NCBI RefSeq assembly: GCF_004785645.1
Contig: NZ_SRPE01000017.1
Location: 1-41,705 of the forward strand
DNA length: 41,705 nucleotides
Origin: Empedobacter tilapiae
GTDB lineage: Bacteria; Bacteroidota; Bacteroidia; Flavobacteriales; Weeksellaceae
Direction: 5' to 3'
The notes under the pieces are model-generated. The model was not told the origin of the DNA. It saw only the letters and a program-made list of their open reading frames with translations, and did no database searches. Below are positions 34,276-41,262 of this stretch, in pieces. The first letter of the stretch is position 1. The number at the start of each line of letters is the position of its first letter. A program made the position numbers and the translations under genes.

Positions 34276-35778
34276 TTGAAAATTTTTATAAAATTTATCT
34301 CTCTACTACTTTTTCCACATTTGAGCTTAGCTCAAAATCCAGATAAATTTGACGAAATTTATAAGAAGGTATATTTAGAAATCTCCCAAGAGAATTTCGA
34401 GAAAGCCTTGGAGATTTCAGATTCATTATATTCGATTTCAGAGTCAATACCGTATCGTATTAAAAGTTTAATGCTTACCGCTACGCTTTGGCAACAAAAA
34501 AGTAATTATTCAAAAGCAATAGAATATGCGATTAGCGCACAGAAACTAGCTGAAGATACTGAGGAAACAATTCAGAAAATGAAAATATATGGTTTTTTAG
34601 CAACACAATATAGATTGTCTTCTTTATTTTATCAGTCTAATTTTTATTTACAAACTGCAATAAAAGAAACGGAAAAAATAAAAGCGATTGAGCAAAAATC
34701 AACTTTTTTGGGTATTATATACCAAGAAAAAGCTTATTTAGAGATAGATAAAAAAAGGTATCTTAATGCTATTACTCATATTAATTCATCACAAAAATAT
34801 TTTACAATCAATAAAAACTCCAACTATAATTTTTTTACAGCAAGTAATGAACAGTTACTAGGTTTATGCTATTATCAATTAAATGATTTGGAAAATTCTT
34901 TTATTCATTATAATAAATCATTAGATCTTTTCAAAGACCATCCTAATAATCATATAAAAATATTGTCCTACAATGGTTTGATTAAAATTTATATAAAAAG
35001 AAATAATCTCTCAAAAGCAAAAGAATATATAGCATTACTAAAGGATGTTGTTAACCATTCTGAATATTTATCTTTAAAAGAAGAACTTTTAAAAACGATT
35101 GAAGAATTTGGTCAATTAGAAAATAAAACAGAGGAGGTCTTGGAAATTCGTAAATCACGAGACTCTATATCAAGTAAAATTCAAGAGAATATTAATACTT
35201 TAGTAAATAAAGAGCAAGAAAAATTATTGATAAATAATCAGAATTTAAACAAAAAGAAATCCTATAATCTTTATTATGCATTAACAATTTCAATAATGAG
35301 TGTTATTGGAATTTTATGTTTCTTATTATATAGAAATAAATATAAAAATAATCTAAAAATAATTAAAAGAGAGCTTTTTCAACTGAAAGATAAGGAATTT
35401 CAAAAAGATAAAAGAGAGATTGTGATATCTGCTGTTGTTGAAAAAAAAATATTGGCAAAATTAGAACTGTTTGAAACCAATTTATTCTTTAATAAGAAAA
35501 CAATAACTTTAGCTTCATTAGCCACATTTTGTGATACAAATGTAAAGTATATGTCTCATGTTATAAATTCACATAAAAATAAAGATTTTAATAACTACAT
35601 AAATTCACTAAGAATTAATTATATTGTTGATAAATTAAATCAAGAACCAGTTTATCGCAAATATAAAATCAGTTATTTAGCTGATAAATGTGGCTTTTCA
35701 TCATCTAGTAAGTTTATAAACGCTTTTAAAAAAGAGAAACAAATTACACCAGGAAATTATATAAACCAATTAAAGTAA
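34276..35778 (+). CDS. Membrane-bound TPR-AraC transcriptional regulator, operon 2 side
   Basis: A 500-residue protein that appears to start at TTG 34276. No upstream ATG is in frame, and the residues that follow give a good signal peptide (KIFIKFISLLLFPHLSLAQ). TPR-like helical repeats cover about residues 25-300, a transmembrane helix about 333-352 (ISIMSVIGILCFLLY), and the C-terminal ~95 residues are an AraC-type double HTH (ISYLADKCGFSSSSKFINAFKKEK). The architecture and length match 15388-16932. Each fully visible surface operon thus has one such sensor-regulator within a few kilobases. The signal is unknown. Confidence 0.85.
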   Translation: MKIFIKFISLLLFPHLSLAQNPDKFDEIYKKVYLEISQENFEKALEISDSLYSISESIPYRIKSLMLTATLWQQKSNYSKAIEYAISAQKLAEDTEETIQKMKIYGFLATQYRLSSLFYQSNFYLQTAIKETEKIKAIEQKSTFLGIIYQEKAYLEIDKKRYLNAITHINSSQKYFTINKNSNYNFFTASNEQLLGLCYYQLNDLENSFIHYNKSLDLFKDHPNNHIKILSYNGLIKIYIKRNNLSKAKEYIALLKDVVNHSEYLSLKEELLKTIEEFGQLENKTEEVLEIRKSRDSISSKIQENINTLVNKEQEKLLINNQNLNKKKSYNLYYALTISIMSVIGILCFLLYRNKYKNNLKIIKRELFQLKDKEFQKDKREIVISAVVEKKILAKLELFETNLFFNKKTITLASLATFCDTNVKYMSHVINSHKNKDFNNYINSLRINYIVDKLNQEPVYRKYKISYLADKCGFSSSSKFINAFKKEKQITPGNYINQLK

Positions 35779-35936
35779 CAAAGAAAAAATTATTCTTTAA
35801 TTTAATAAAATTAGCTGCATAATATAATGTTTTGCCTAATTAACTCAACTATCAGATAGATTACCGCATATAATTAAATTTGACAAAGAGGTCTTTTTCC
35901 TTTAATAAGAAAAGAGAAAACGAATCCAAAATTTAT

Positions 35937-36147
35937 TCAAATGAGATTATATGATTCCATATCTTGTAAACCTCTGTAATAAAACAGTTTTAAATCTTTA
36001 TCAATAATAAAAGGGACAATATTATTAGCAAGACATTCCTTAAACGTAATCAAAGGATGAATAATTATCAAACTGATAATGGAAGTTGGTAATATCTTCA
36101 AAAGTTTTCTTTTCAATACTATGATAATCAAAAACTAATTTTTTCAT
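35937..36147 (-). pseudogene. Frameshifted fragment of an unknown gene
   Basis: From ATG 36147 the frame reads MKKLVFDYHSIEKKTFEDIT and stops after 35 codons at YSSFDYV. An overlapping frame continues to 35937 (TFKECLANNIVPFIIDKDLK, ending MESYNLI) with similar composition and no stop. This looks like one small protein split by a frameshift, lying 3' of the Crp/Fnr gene. The parent family is not recognised. A sequencing error is an alternative. Confidence 0.4.
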
Positions 36148-36196
36148 TTTTGTACCAACTTCTTTTGGTAGGCACGTTTCATTACCACAAACTTCG

Positions 36197-36778
36197 TTAG
36201 AAAGTGATTTGCCTTCTGATTCTACTTAGACTTTCGGGTTTAATGCCAATGTAAGAAGCAATGTATTGTAAAGAAACATTTTGGATTATATCTGGTTGCG
36301 TTTTCATGAGTTTTAAATATCTTTCCTCAGCAGTAAGTAAAATCATATCTCGGGTACGATCTTCATTATAAATGAGGGCTTGTTCGTATATTTTTTCTCC
36401 ATAAATTCCCCAATCTTTCACGTTTTTATTCAATTTATCTAGACTATCTTTAGTGACACGCAACAAATTACATTCAGAAATGGTTTGTACGTTATCATAT
36501 GCCTTAGAATTGGTAATAAAACTTTGAAAGGAAGTGATAAATCCAGATGGGCAGTTTATTTGTGTTGTACGTTCTTCTCCCTCTTTTGTGTAAAAAACAC
36601 GAACGTATCCATCGATAATAAAATAGAGATACTTTGTATATGTATTTTCAACTTCAAGCATTGTATTTTTTGGAATAGTAATAGATGAAAAAGACTCAGA
36701 AATCGTTCGAATATCCTCTTTACTTAGTGGAATATATTTTGAAATATCTTTGATCAATTTTAGGTATACTGTATTCAT
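36197..36778 (-). CDS. Crp/Fnr-family transcriptional regulator
   Basis: A 193-residue regulator from ATG 36778 (MNTVYLKLIKDISKYI); an ATG at 36790 is in frame but overlaps the border of the upstream repeat. The N-terminal cyclic-nucleotide-binding-like cupin shows FSSITIPKNTMLEVENTYTK, then YFIIDGYVRVFYTKEGEERT. The C-terminal HTH reads SLQYIASYIGIKPESLSRIRRQ. Cysteines for an Fnr iron-sulfur cluster are absent, and the cAMP-binding Arg-Ser motif is not seen, so it resembles the common Bacteroidota 'Crp/Fnr-like' group of unknown ligand. A decayed copy of its 3' end is at 26466-26690. Confidence 0.9.
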   Translation of the reverse strand: MNTVYLKLIKDISKYIPLSKEDIRTISESFSSITIPKNTMLEVENTYTKYLYFIIDGYVRVFYTKEGEERTTQINCPSGFITSFQSFITNSKAYDNVQTISECNLLRVTKDSLDKLNKNVKDWGIYGEKIYEQALIYNEDRTRDMILLTAEERYLKLMKTQPDIIQNVSLQYIASYIGIKPESLSRIRRQITF

Positions 36779-36852
36779 AAGATTACACATAACATTGTTT
36801 TTTACGAAGTAAAATATAGTCAGTTTCGTAAAATTATACCCAAATATACAAA

Positions 36853-36883
36853 CAAAACTAAATTGTATACTTTATTGTACAAA
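36853..36883 (-). promoter_or_regulatory. Promoter in repeat copy C, for the Crp/Fnr gene
   Basis: TTTG-19-TAGTTTTG on the minus strand, an exact match to the Bacteroidota consensus. The transcript would begin about 36846, giving a leader of about 68 bases to the ATG at 36778. Confidence 0.72.
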
Positions 36884-36889
36884 ACAAAA

Positions 36890-36919
36890 AACTTCCCTAA
36901 AATTGCTTTTAAAGAAGTT
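36890..36919 (-). terminator. Terminator in repeat copy C
   Basis: A 13-bp stem, AACTTC...GAAGTT, with a GCAA tetraloop and a run of six T on the minus strand. It ends transcripts of the retropepsin gene at 36976-37887. Confidence 0.75.
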
Positions 36920-36975
36920 ATTATTATTAATATTGTTTTTCTACCTAAATAGGAGTTGTGCAACAGTTACCTTTA

Positions 36976-37887
36976 TTATTCAATAATCATTTTAAAATTT
37001 TCAGTATCAATATAAAGCTGTTTTTGCGAAAAAATTTTATTCCCCAACATTCCTGACATTCCTGAAAATTTCATTAAATAATATTGAGTTTTGGAATATC
37101 CATCGACATAAGTAACCTCGTGAAGAGGAATTTTTGTATTTTGAAATTCTATATTTTTATTTGTTTTAGCTGTATAAGTTGTAAGAATATTATTCCAGGA
37201 TTTTCCTTTTTCTTCTACTATTTTTGAATTTTTCAACTTCAGTTTACTCCAAATTTTTCTATTTGTTAAAAGTTCATAAGCGCTCGTTCCTGAATCGTAT
37301 AGAAACTTTTCTTCAGTATTTTCTAAGACAGCAGGAATAATGATTTTCCGTTTTTTGAAACTAAAATCAAAAGGTTTGCTAATTAAATTTTTTGGTTCAG
37401 AAGCTAAATTGAAAATTACATAATTATCTTTGAAATTAATAAGTGTTTTTCTGTTTTCGAGAATATCAGTTCCGATGGTTCCAATTATATTGATTTTGTT
37501 TTTGTATAGTTTTTCACCAAAATCAATAGTTTTAAATTGATTGGATTTTACTTCACAATTTCCGATTTTAAAACTGCTTTTTGCAATATTATTGGTTATA
37601 GAAATTTGATCAATTTCTGTAATCGTATTTCTGTAAAATACTGTATAGGGACTGCCCGTATCAAATTGTAAATAATATATTGATGTATCTGCTTCAAATT
37701 GTATTGGCAAAAGCATTGCAGTTTTTTTTTCTGATTGCCATTTTATTGGAATTCTTCCACTTTCTTTATTTACTTGTAAATAATTTTTCTCAGGTGTAAA
37801 TTTCTTATCAAAATAGAAATACCCAATAATGGCTGATAGCAAAATTAAAATTGAAAATACCAATAAAATTTTCTTAAATAACTTCAT
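36976..37887 (-). CDS. Retropepsin-like aspartic protease, membrane-anchored (gene 2 of a two-gene unit)
   Basis: A 303-residue protein from ATG 37887 (MKLFKKILLVFSILILLSAIIGYFYF); an ATG at 37905 is in frame but adds only six residues. The N-terminal helix is a signal anchor. Two aspartyl motifs follow, QFDTGSPYTVF and YDSGTSAYELL, in the two halves of the protein, as in single-chain retropepsin-like proteases of Bacteroidota. It is preceded on the same strand by an XRE regulator with an 88-bp gap and no repeat between them, so the two form one unit. The substrate is unknown. Confidence 0.82.
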   Translation of the reverse strand: MKLFKKILLVFSILILLSAIIGYFYFDKKFTPEKNYLQVNKESGRIPIKWQSEKKTAMLLPIQFEADTSIYYLQFDTGSPYTVFYRNTITEIDQISITNNIAKSSFKIGNCEVKSNQFKTIDFGEKLYKNKINIIGTIGTDILENRKTLINFKDNYVIFNLASEPKNLISKPFDFSFKKRKIIIPAVLENTEEKFLYDSGTSAYELLTNRKIWSKLKLKNSKIVEEKGKSWNNILTTYTAKTNKNIEFQNTKIPLHEVTYVDGYSKTQYYLMKFSGMSGMLGNKIFSQKQLYIDTENFKMIIE

Positions 37888-37975
37888 AGAATTTTTTTGT
37901 TGCAATTTTCAGTTAAAACGTTGATATTTTTAGAAAAAACGATGCGACAATTTTACGACATTTTACTGTCGTTAA

Positions 37976-38509
37976 TTATAAGAAGTTGGTTTTCAGGCAA
38001 ATTTTAAGTTTATTAGTTTTGTTCAAACTCATACCATTAATTATAACAATAAGCAATTTTATAACCAAGAATAGAATTATTCCATAAATGAAAAGTGGTT
38101 TTCTGATTAGATATTCCTTTTGAAAAAAAGGACAAATGATTAAAAAAATAGAAAGCAATGTGGTTATTATAATCTGCATTCCAACAATACTTTTTCCAAT
38201 CTGTTTGTTATAAATATCTTTTGTTTTTGAAGTTAATATAAATGGGAAAATTATTCCTCCAAAAGGAATAATTAAACCTAAAAGAACAGATGAATTTATC
38301 AACTTGGCTCTTTCAATGTTTATAGTTTCCTCTGAAAGTAAATTTTCTGGGTTTACTTCTAAAACTTTTGCTATTGAATTTAATGTAAATCCTTTTAATG
38401 TACTTCCAGATTCAATTCGTTGAATTGTTCTCAACGACACTCCTGATTTCTCCGCAAGTTCATCTTGAGTAAGATTATTTTTTTCTCTCCAATATTTTAC
38501 TTTATTCAT
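37976..38509 (-). CDS. XRE-family regulator with membrane segments
   Basis: A 177-residue protein from ATG 38509 (MNKVKYWREKNNLTQDELAEKSG); an ATG at 38548 lies at the border of repeat copy D and is less likely. The N-terminal HTH (VSLRTIQRIESGSTLKGFTLNSIAKVLE) is of the Cro/C1 type. The remainder contains about three hydrophobic segments (LLGLIIPFGGIIFPFILT, IIITTLLSIFLIICPFF, IYGIILFLVIKLLIVII), so this is a membrane-tethered regulator. It lies 88 bp upstream of a retropepsin-like protease. Proteolytic regulation of it by that protease is an attractive but unproven link. Confidence 0.85.
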   Translation of the reverse strand: MNKVKYWREKNNLTQDELAEKSGVSLRTIQRIESGSTLKGFTLNSIAKVLEVNPENLLSEETINIERAKLINSSVLLGLIIPFGGIIFPFILTSKTKDIYNKQIGKSIVGMQIIITTLLSIFLIICPFFQKEYLIRKPLFIYGIILFLVIKLLIVIINGMSLNKTNKLKICLKTNFL

Positions 38510-38542
38510 TTTCGATATGGCATTTTGGATAAAATTAGCAGA

Positions 38543-38749
38543 TAACATTCTTTTTTAACGAAGTAAAATATAGTGAGTTTCGTAAAAATATATCTATAGT
38601 TTACTTCGTAAAAGTATACCCAAATATACAAACAAAACTAAATTGTATACTTTATTGTACAAAACAAAAAACTTCCCTAAAATTGCTTTTAAAGAAGTTA
38701 TTATTTTTAATATTGTTTTTCTACCTAAATAGGAGTTGTGCAACAGTTA
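38543..38749 (-). repeat. Intergenic terminator-promoter repeat, copy D
   Basis: 207 bp. The border TAACTGTTGCACAAC (38749-38735) follows the stop of the retropepsin at 38766. The terminator hairpin (38699-38670) and the consensus promoter, -33 TTTG (38663-38660) and -7 TAGTTTTG (38640-38633), are the same as in copy C. The final part is longer, with an additional TTTTACGAA segment and an imperfect hairpin (arms TTTTACGAAGTAAACTATAG and its near-complement). The end border AATGTTA (38549-38543) is at the XRE gene start. Confidence 0.85.
38633..38663 (-). promoter_or_regulatory. Promoter in repeat copy D, for the XRE-retropepsin unit
   Basis: TTTG-19-TAGTTTTG on the minus strand, identical to that in copy C. 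It reads into the XRE gene starting at 38509. Confidence 0.72.
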
Positions 38750-38765
38750 CCTATGTAGTATCTTT

Positions 38766-39602
38766 TTAATCAAGGATATACATCTTTTTGTTTTTTAAAC
38801 TAATACCAATCTTATTTCCAAGCCAATTAATACTTGTTTTTCCTTCATAAATTAATCCTTCAACAAAAACGACTTTTGGATCCTTCAACGTAACATATTG
38901 ATTTGTAATAGAGTTTATGTTTCCACTATAAAATTTTGTTATAACTTTTTCATTAAACTCACTTTTCCTTTCATTTAGCTCTAATTTAGTTTTATCAATT
39001 TCTAATGTTGAAATTAATTTATCACTTAGCCAAAAAGAGTTCTTACCTGCTCCTGAATCTAATAAAACTTGAATTTTAAACTTATCATTTAAAGTGATAT
39101 AAGTAAATATGTCTATTGACTTGTCAGCATTTGTACTTAATTGTATATCAAATGATTTTATATTTTTCTTTTTTGAAAAATCAGTTAATTCAATTTCATT
39201 TTTAGTGTAATCAATGATAAAATCTGTATCACTAAACATTTGAAGTGAAATTAATCCATCAATTCCATCTAGTTTCATATCAAATGTTGAGTATGGAATT
39301 TTCACAAATTTTTTACCTGCAAAAAGAACTTCATTATTTTCATATAAAGGAGCGTCAATTCTTTCACCGGTTGCACGATATGCTGTAAAAAAATTGTAAG
39401 TTGACTTTTGCTTAAAATCTTTTGCGAAGCTGTCAAAAAATAAATTAATTCCTCCTCCTGTATCAAAAATAAAATTTCCTTCCTTCCCGTCAATATTGGC
39501 TTTAGCAATAATATGTCCTGAGGGCAAAACTTGAATCTGAGTTTTTTGACTATATAATTGAGACGAAATTATTATTGATAAAATTACTACTATTCTTTTC
39601 AT
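38766..39602 (-). CDS. Secreted retropepsin-like aspartic protease
   Basis: A 278-residue protein with a cleavable signal peptide (MKRIVVILSIIISSQLYSQ). Two aspartyl motifs are seen: NFIFDTGGGINLFF near the N-terminus and QVLLDSGAGKNSFW in the second half. Both have the D-T/S-G triad of retropepsins. The spacing and length match the 36976-37887 protein, with which it shares the overall layout but little sequence. It is likely periplasmic, or exported and attached. It forms a one-gene unit between copies D and E of the intergenic repeat. The substrate is unknown. Confidence 0.83.
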   Translation of the reverse strand: MKRIVVILSIIISSQLYSQKTQIQVLPSGHIIAKANIDGKEGNFIFDTGGGINLFFDSFAKDFKQKSTYNFFTAYRATGERIDAPLYENNEVLFAGKKFVKIPYSTFDMKLDGIDGLISLQMFSDTDFIIDYTKNEIELTDFSKKKNIKSFDIQLSTNADKSIDIFTYITLNDKFKIQVLLDSGAGKNSFWLSDKLISTLEIDKTKLELNERKSEFNEKVITKFYSGNINSITNQYVTLKDPKVVFVEGLIYEGKTSINWLGNKIGISLKNKKMYILD

Positions 39603-39625
39603 ATAATTTTTTGTGGTATTACAAC

Positions 39626-39957
39626 TAACATTTTTTTACGAAATAAAGTATAACGTAGTTTTGTAAAAAGACACCTAAATCCGTATTTCGTTAATTTACT
39701 CACTAATATAACTATTTCTGTGTAAACAATAAGTTTATTAGAATACAATTTATGGATAATCAAATTATTTAGACTAAAATAAAAATATGTAAGTATGGAT
39801 AACGAAACTCACAAAATTGTTCAATAATATACAAACAAAACTAAATTGTATACTTTATTGTGCAAAACAAAAAACCTCCCTAAAATTGCTTCTAAAGAGG
39901 TCTTTATTTATAGTGTTTTTTGTTTTTGAAACTAAAACTGGAGTTGTGCAACAGTTA
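39626..39957 (-). repeat. Intergenic terminator-promoter repeat, copy E (extended)
   Basis: 332 bp. The border TAACTGTTGCACAAC (39957-39943) follows the RidA-like gene stop (39981). The terminator hairpin is at 39901-39874. The promoter, -33 TTTG (39866-39863) and -7 TAGTTTTG (39843-39836), has a 19-base spacer. An additional ~150 bp not present in C or D follows (39670-39820), containing the sub-repeats TGGATAAT and TGGATAAC on the plus strand. It ends AAAAATGTTA (39635-39626) before the retropepsin gene. The additional DNA may be a lost or empty unit. Confidence 0.8.
39836..39866 (-). promoter_or_regulatory. Promoter in repeat copy E
   Basis: TTTG-19-TAGTTTTG on the minus strand, as in copies C and D. 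It would give a long leader (about 230 bases) before the retropepsin start at 39602. Confidence 0.62.
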
Positions 39958-39980
39958 TCGATGTTAGCGGTAGATGTATT

Positions 39981-40376
39981 CTACTTTGCAGCCCAAATTT
40001 CAATTTCAATTTTCAGTTCCGGAAGCCCTAATGCAGTTATATATGCAATAGTCATTGAAGGATAATTTTTCTTAAATAAATTTTCCCATTCTTTATCGAA
40101 AAACTCCCAATCTATTTCTTCTGTAGCCCAAATATTCACTTTAATTACATTTTCTGCATCCAAATCCTGGCTATTCAAAAGTTCTTTTATGTTCTTAAAT
40201 GTTAAGATAACTTGTTCATTAAAATTTACGGGCGTTTTACCGTTGTTATCTATTCCAATTTGCCCCGAAAAAGTATATAAATCTGAGTTTCTAGGAATTA
40301 TTGTAACATGTGAATAGTTTCCAACTGGCGTAGGAATATTATCAGGATTTAATCGAATTATTTTGTTTGTACTCAT
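39981..40376 (-). CDS. RidA/YjgF/UK114-family protein, atypical
   Basis: A 131-residue protein from ATG 40376 (MSTNKIIRLNPDNIPTPVGNYSHV); an upstream ATG at 40397 adds seven residues. It shows the family features LYTFSGQIGID..G..P..F.EQ, TFKNIKELLNSQDLDAENVIKVNIWATE and LGLPELKIEIEIWAAK. The Arg that binds the substrate carboxylate in archetypal RidA ('P.R') is replaced: here PSMT. It is therefore unlikely to be an imine deaminase of the RidA type and belongs to one of the other Rid subgroups. It is a one-gene unit flanked by repeat copies E and F. Confidence 0.87.
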   Translation of the reverse strand: MSTNKIIRLNPDNIPTPVGNYSHVTIIPRNSDLYTFSGQIGIDNNGKTPVNFNEQVILTFKNIKELLNSQDLDAENVIKVNIWATEEIDWEFFDKEWENLFKKNYPSMTIAYITALGLPELKIEIEIWAAK

Positions 40377-40575
40377 TATTTTACATTTATTTTTCAATTA
40401 GGATTACTTAAATAAGTTGATTGATATTAATTTTTCAGTAGATTCTGAAAACACTCTCATTTTTTAGTGTCTTTAAATTTAATAATGAATTAATTTTTGA
40501 ATATTCTAAAAAATAAGATTTTATAGTAAGTTCAAATTAAGTCATAGTCTTCAGATATTCTTATCACATTACCGT
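40377..40575. other. AT-rich leader of the RidA-like unit
   Basis: About 200 bp without a supported ORF or hairpin. It separates repeat copy F from the RidA-like start, whereas copies C and D end right at their genes. It may be the remnant of a lost gene. Confidence 0.35.
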
Positions 40576-40795
40576 TAACATTGTTTTCTACGAAACTACT
40601 ATAGCTTTAATTTCGTAAAAAATCAGCTATATCTATTTCCGTAAAATTAACCTCAAATATACAAACAAAACTATATTATATACCTTATTGCTTAAATAAT
40701 GTTGGATAACAAAAATTCCCTAATATCACTTTTAAAGAGGTTATTATTTATAGAGTTTATGTTTTGTGCCTAAAATTAGGGTTGTGCAACAGTTA
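40576..40795 (-). repeat. Intergenic terminator-promoter repeat, copy F (right-most)
   Basis: 220 bp. The border TAACTGTTGCACAAC (40795-40781) is intact. The -7 box TAGTTTTG (40673-40666) is kept, but at the -33 position the sequence is TTTA, and the terminator stem is weaker than in C-E. It ends with a TTTTACGAAA / TTTCGTAGAAA hairpin and ACAATGTTA (40584-40576). Just to its right is the palindrome CTGTTA-GT-TAACAG (40798-40811), before the stop of the HTH2 gene of locus 3 (40851). Confidence 0.75.
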
Positions 40796-40797
40796 CT

Positions 40798-40811
40798 CCT
40801 GTTAGTTAACA
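40798..40811. other. GTTA/TAAC palindrome at the array's right edge
   Basis: CTGTTA-GT-TAACAG carries the same GTTA and TAAC tetranucleotides that end the repeat copies, back to back. It lies at the junction of the cassette-like array and the third surface locus, where an insertion or attachment site would be expected. The role is inferred only. Confidence 0.35.
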
Positions 40812-40850
40812 GCACAATATTTCAACGTTTTTTTTGATACTACAAAGCTC

Positions 40851-41171
40851 TTAAATAAATATTTTCTTCCATTTAGCAATAGTATTTCTACTTAAATTAA
40901 AATGATTAGCCAATTGAGTATTATTTAATCGATGTTTTTTCTGATAATCTAATATCAATAAAATATCTTGTTTTGAATAAGATCTGAATTTTTGATTTAC
41001 TTCGATGTTGTTTTTATATTCCTCTCCAAAAATTAATTTATTCAATTCTAAAATATCTAAAATATTTAAATCTTGTTTATTTAGAATTTCTTGACATTGT
41101 AATAATTTATCTGGGTAAAGATCATTTATTATATCTGTATAAAGAGTTTTGTAGTTTATTTTCGTTTTCAT
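40851..41171 (-). CDS. Transposase-like HTH regulator 2 (HTH2), locus 3
   Basis: A 106-residue homologue of 10695-11024 and 33237-33554. It shows INYKTLYTDIINDLYPDK, the ILELNKLIFGEE motif, then NQKFRSYSKQDILLILDYQKKH and an HTH ending LANHFNLSRNTIAKWKKIF. It is transcribed leftward, after HTH1 and separated from it by a strong terminator (41191-41221). It is the last gene of a third operon of the same type, whose structural genes lie off the right edge. Confidence 0.82.
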   Translation of the reverse strand: MKTKINYKTLYTDIINDLYPDKLLQCQEILNKQDLNILDILELNKLIFGEEYKNNIEVNQKFRSYSKQDILLILDYQKKHRLNNTQLANHFNLSRNTIAKWKKIFI

Positions 41172-41190
41172 TGATTTGAGTTTAAAAAAA

Positions 41191-41221
41191 AGTCACTAAT
41201 CATAACAAATGATTAGTGACT
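41191..41221 (-). terminator. Strong terminator between HTH1 and HTH2, locus 3
   Basis: AGTCACTAATCAT (41191-41203) pairs perfectly over 13 bp with ATGATTAGTGACT (41209-41221), loop AACAA on the plus strand. On the minus strand a run of eight T follows. HTH2 starts only about 20 bases later, so it needs read-through or its own promoter downstream of the stem. Confidence 0.88.
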
Positions 41222-41262
41222 AAGGTTACAATTAGAATAAGTTTGTGTAGTAATGAGATTCT

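Larger units (their letters stand above)
36790..36969 (-). repeat. Intergenic terminator-promoter repeat, copy C
   Basis: 180 bp, read leftward. The first border TAACTGTTGCACAAC (36969-36955) lies 6 bp after the stop of the retropepsin gene. A terminator hairpin (36919-36890, 13-bp stem with two G-T pairs, GCAA loop, then T6) follows. A consensus promoter, -33 TTTG (36883-36880) and -7 TAGTTTTG (36860-36853) with a 19-base spacer, comes next. The end is a TTTTACGAA / TTCGTAAAA hairpin and the border ACAATGTTA (36798-36790), just before the Crp/Fnr start. Over about 150 bp it differs from copy D at only a few positions. Confidence 0.85.

Noticed and set aside
34271-34278. TAATTTTG as the promoter of the TPR-AraC gene
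   Set aside because: It overlaps the TTG start codon; using it would remove the signal peptide, which is needed for the architecture.
36485-36688. Rightward ORF opposite the Crp/Fnr gene, and the rightward 39817-40065 ORF
   Set aside because: Both are antisense to real genes or repeat copy E and have no family features.
24441-40811. The array repeats as classical integron attC sites
   Set aside because: The ends have TAAC and GTTA but not the full RYYYAAC / GTTRRRY core; for example GTTATGT and GTTAGTT break the consensus. No IntI-type integrase is in the window. I keep the cassette idea as inference only.
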